Assembly: GCA_021621525.1 (NCBI GenBank)
Contig: JAJVUU010000070.1
Coordinates: 1-8,832, forward strand
Origin: Caryophanales bacterium
Lineage (GTDB): Bacteria > Bacillota_I > Bacilli_A > RFN20 > CAG-288
Length of the DNA: 8,832 bases
Direction of reading: 5' to 3'
Shown: in pieces, positions 6,365 through 8,832 of the stretch
Numbering within the stretch: position 1 is the stretch's first letter
Layout: each line of letters opens with the position of its first letter
Made by a program: the position numbers and the translations under genes
Notes under the pieces: generated by a model
Told to the model about the DNA's origin: nothing
Seen by the model: the letters and a program-made list of their open reading frames with translations, nothing else
Database searches by the model: none

Positions 6365-8791
6365 ATGTTCACATTTACCAAAGGGGAAAATTTCAAGAAA
6401 GAATTCATTTCCACCTTCAAAGACCGCTGTATCGAAAAGTATTCCCGTGATCCCAAAGACCTGGATTATCATGAACTATATGATATCCTTGGAACCATGG
6501 TCAGGGATTATGCCAACGTCCTTTCCAAGAAGTGCAAGGAAGAGGTTACCGAAAACCATCAGAAACAGCTGATCTATTTTTCCATGGAATTCCTCATGGG
6601 CAGAATGCTTTCAACCAATCTTTACAACCTGGATGTCCTTGATGAGGTCAAGGATGCCCTCTCTGAACTTGGCATTGACTATGACAAGCTGAAGAACGAG
6701 GAACCGGACGCCGGTTTAGGCAATGGTGGTCTTGGAAGACTTGCTGCCTGTTTCATGGACTCCATCGCTTCCCTTGGCCTTCCCGGCCATGGAAACTGCA
6801 TTCGTTATGAATATGGTTTCTTCCGCCAGAAAATCAGGGATGGCCAGCAGATGGAATTCCCGGATACATGGCTTACCGAAGGTTTCCCCTGGGAGATCAG
6901 GAAGCCGAATGACTCCGTCATCGTTCGCTTCTACGGAAATCCGGAGACATATCGGGATGAAGTCGGCGATATTCGCTGGAAAACGTCCAATTCCTATGCT
7001 GTCAGGGCCGTTCCCTTTGATGTCCCTCTTATCGGAAAGTCAAACAACGTCGTCAATACGTTGCGTTTATGGTATGCGGAACCCTGTGATGAGGACCTTC
7101 CTACCAATTCCGATTTCAACGGCTATCTGAAATTCATCCGTGACATCACCCATGGTCTTTATCCTGATGATTCGACGGAAGAGGGAAAACTCCTGAGACT
7201 TCGCCAGCAGTATTTCCTTGTTTCCGCCGGTATGCAGTTTGCCGTCAACCGTGAGAAACAACTGTACGGAACCCTTGACCATCTCTATGACCATTATGTC
7301 TTCCAGCTCAACGATACCCATCCGATCATGTCCATTCCGGAACTCATGAGAATTCTCATGGATGAAAACGGATATGGCTGGGATGATGCCTATGCCATCG
7401 TAAGCAAGTGCTTTGCCTTCACCAATCATACGGTCATGCCGGAAGCTCTTGAGAAATGGCCGTGCAGATACATTGCAAGTGTCGCTCCCCGTGTCTACAT
7501 GATCATCGAGGAAATCAACCGCAGGGTTGTCCAGTCCATGAGGGAAAAAGGCCTCAAGGATACGGCCATCGAAAGAAACAACATCATCACGTATGGCAAC
7601 GTCAACATGTGTCAGCTCGCCATCCATGTCGCAACATCCGTCAATGGCGTTGCCGGCATTCATACGGAAATCCTGAAGAATCAGACTTTCCACGACCTGT
7701 ATAAGCTTTATCCTGAAAAGTTCAACAACAAGACGAATGGTATTTCCCATAGACGCTTCTTCCTGGTTGCCAATCCAAGGCTTTCGGAGTATGTGTCCTC
7801 CCTCATCGGAGATTCCTTCATCTATCATCCGGAAGACCTGAAGAAGTTGATGAAATATGCCGATGAGGATAATAAGGAAGTATTTTCCCAGTTCAACAGA
7901 ATCAAGATGCAAAACAAGCTTGCCTCCTATGAACTTATCCGACAGGCCAGTGGCATCGAAGTCGATCCTAACAGCATCTTCGATACACAGATCAAACGTC
8001 TCCATGCCTATAAGAGACAGCTTCTCAATCTGTTTCACATCATCCATCTGTATCTCAAGCTGAAGAATGATCCCAAGGCTCTCATCTATCCACATACGTA
8101 TATATTCGGTGCCAAGGCCGCTCCTAGCTATACCTATGCCAAGAAAATCATCGAGCTCATCCTTGCTGTCAGCAAGACCATTTCCGAGGATCCTAGCGTC
8201 AACAAATACATCAAGGTAGTCTTCCTTGAGAATTATGATGTCTCCAAGGCTGAAGTCATCATACCTGCTTCCGATATCTCCGAACAGATTTCCCTTGCCG
8301 GAAAGGAAGCGAGCGGCACTTCCAACATGAAGTTCATGATGAACGGTGCCGTCACCCTCGGAACTCTTGACGGTGCAAATGTTGAAATCAGCAACCTTGT
8401 CGGAAGCGACAATGCCTGCATCTTCGGTATGAGAGAAGAAGAAGTGAAGAAGATAAAGTACGAGAATTCTTACAATCCGTGGGATGTCTACAACCGCGAT
8501 CCGCGCGTCAAGGAAGTCATGGATTCCCTTGTCAATGGCACATTCAGCAAGGAACCTGATCAATTCCGTATGATATTCGATGAAATCATGTATCGTAATG
8601 ATGAATTCATGGTTCTGAAGGACTTTGACAGCTATCTTTCCGCATGCAAGAGAATCGAAGGATGGTATCTTGACAGAGATGGCTGGGGAAAGAAATGCCT
8701 CATCAATGTCGCCAATTCCGGATGGTTCTCCAGTGACCGTACCATCGCTGAATACAACAGGGATATCTGGCACCTCGAGAAGATTCACTGA
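6365..8791 (+). CDS. glgP: Glycogen/maltodextrin phosphorylase (GT35)
   Basis: PLP-dependent enzyme that removes glucose from alpha-1,4-glucan ends with phosphate, giving glucose-1-phosphate; cytoplasmic. The 808 aa are the usual bacterial length, without the phosphorylatable N-terminal extension of the animal muscle enzyme. Family motifs in order: YFSMEFLMGR (71-80), GLGNGGLGRLAAC (117-129), the FRQ segment near 153, NHTVMPEALEKWP (354-366), KTNGISHRRF (456-465), RLHAYKRQLLN (545-555), and the PLP motif EASGTSNMK with the Schiff-base lysine Lys656, followed by NGAVTLGTLDGANVEI (660-675). All expected active-site blocks are present. It follows glgB by 70 nt with no terminator or convincing promoter in between, so the two are probably one transcript. 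Its start has no close Shine-Dalgarno (see the leader entry). GlgP and MalP cannot be separated by sequence alone; the branching-enzyme neighbour favours glycogen. Confidence 0.95.
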   Translation: MFTFTKGENFKKEFISTFKDRCIEKYSRDPKDLDYHELYDILGTMVRDYANVLSKKCKEEVTENHQKQLIYFSMEFLMGRMLSTNLYNLDVLDEVKDALSELGIDYDKLKNEEPDAGLGNGGLGRLAACFMDSIASLGLPGHGNCIRYEYGFFRQKIRDGQQMEFPDTWLTEGFPWEIRKPNDSVIVRFYGNPETYRDEVGDIRWKTSNSYAVRAVPFDVPLIGKSNNVVNTLRLWYAEPCDEDLPTNSDFNGYLKFIRDITHGLYPDDSTEEGKLLRLRQQYFLVSAGMQFAVNREKQLYGTLDHLYDHYVFQLNDTHPIMSIPELMRILMDENGYGWDDAYAIVSKCFAFTNHTVMPEALEKWPCRYIASVAPRVYMIIEEINRRVVQSMREKGLKDTAIERNNIITYGNVNMCQLAIHVATSVNGVAGIHTEILKNQTFHDLYKLYPEKFNNKTNGISHRRFFLVANPRLSEYVSSLIGDSFIYHPEDLKKLMKYADEDNKEVFSQFNRIKMQNKLASYELIRQASGIEVDPNSIFDTQIKRLHAYKRQLLNLFHIIHLYLKLKNDPKALIYPHTYIFGAKAAPSYTYAKKIIELILAVSKTISEDPSVNKYIKVVFLENYDVSKAEVIIPASDISEQISLAGKEASGTSNMKFMMNGAVTLGTLDGANVEISNLVGSDNACIFGMREEEVKKIKYENSYNPWDVYNRDPRVKEVMDSLVNGTFSKEPDQFRMIFDEIMYRNDEFMVLKDFDSYLSACKRIEGWYLDRDGWGKKCLINVANSGWFSSDRTIAEYNRDIWHLEKIH

Positions 8792-8832
8792 TTTGCATCA
8801 ATCTTATTAATTCTTGCAATAAAGTTTCCATA
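8792..8832. other. Short downstream stretch, nothing firm
   Basis: The 41 nt after the glgP stop are AT-rich and contain no hairpin with a U-tract. TTGCA and TGCAA at 8794-8798 and 8815-8819 could pair over 5 bp across a 16-nt loop, too weak to call. The transcript may continue beyond the window. Confidence 0.4.

Noticed and set aside
7067..8788. 573-codon open frame antisense to glgP
   Set aside because: It lies in exact codon register with glgP, so it only reflects rarity of TTA, CTA and TCA codons in a well-adapted gene. The product resembles nothing and glgP is unmistakable.
8793..8822. Possible promoter after glgP (TTGCAT with an AT-rich -10 area)
   Set aside because: The -10 candidates match poorly and the downstream gene is outside the window.
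1..8832. CRISPR arrays, tRNA/rRNA genes, insertion sequences, tandem repeats
   Set aside because: Looked for and none seen; nearly the whole window is accounted for by six intact genes.

Overview
The window reads as ordinary low-to-mid GC Firmicutes (Bacillota) chromosome. TGA, TAG and TAA are all used as stops, Shine-Dalgarno sites are strong, and there are lipoprotein signal peptides. The gene styles (an NrnA-type DHH phosphoesterase, a Bacillus-like GlgB, a GlgP) suggest an Erysipelotrichia-like gut anaerobe. That placement is an inference and not firm. I see no mobile element, tRNA, rRNA, CRISPR array or phage gene.

Layout: (1) nrnA-like gene on + at 18-1007, ending in a strong hairpin terminator (1010-1050) that also serves the opposing transcript. 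(2) A minus-strand three-gene transcription unit, read from right to left: ackA (4268-3015), a tandem thioredoxin-fold lipoprotein (2991-1843) 23 nt after it, and a second thioredoxin-fold lipoprotein (1846-1079) overlapping by ATGA. (3) A divergent intergenic region (4269-4395) with an extended -10 promoter for glgB, a weaker candidate promoter for ackA, and a short dyad between them. (4) A plus-strand glycogen unit, glgB (4396-6294) then glgP (6365-8791), with a 70-nt gap holding an oddly placed Shine-Dalgarno and a hairpin.

How the genes fit together: GlgB branches glycogen and GlgP releases glucose-1-phosphate from it for glycolysis. Acetate kinase makes ATP from acetyl phosphate at the fermentation end of the same carbon flow. 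The two lipoproteins probably do thiol-disulfide work on the outer face of the membrane; why they travel with ackA is unknown. NrnA recycles 2-5 nt RNA fragments and pAp and is probably unrelated.

The most interesting points are the AckA protein, which keeps its catalytic residues but departs from consensus at several acyl- and nucleotide-pocket positions; the coupling of ackA to two CxxC lipoproteins; and the glgP leader. I found no clearly new multi-gene system.
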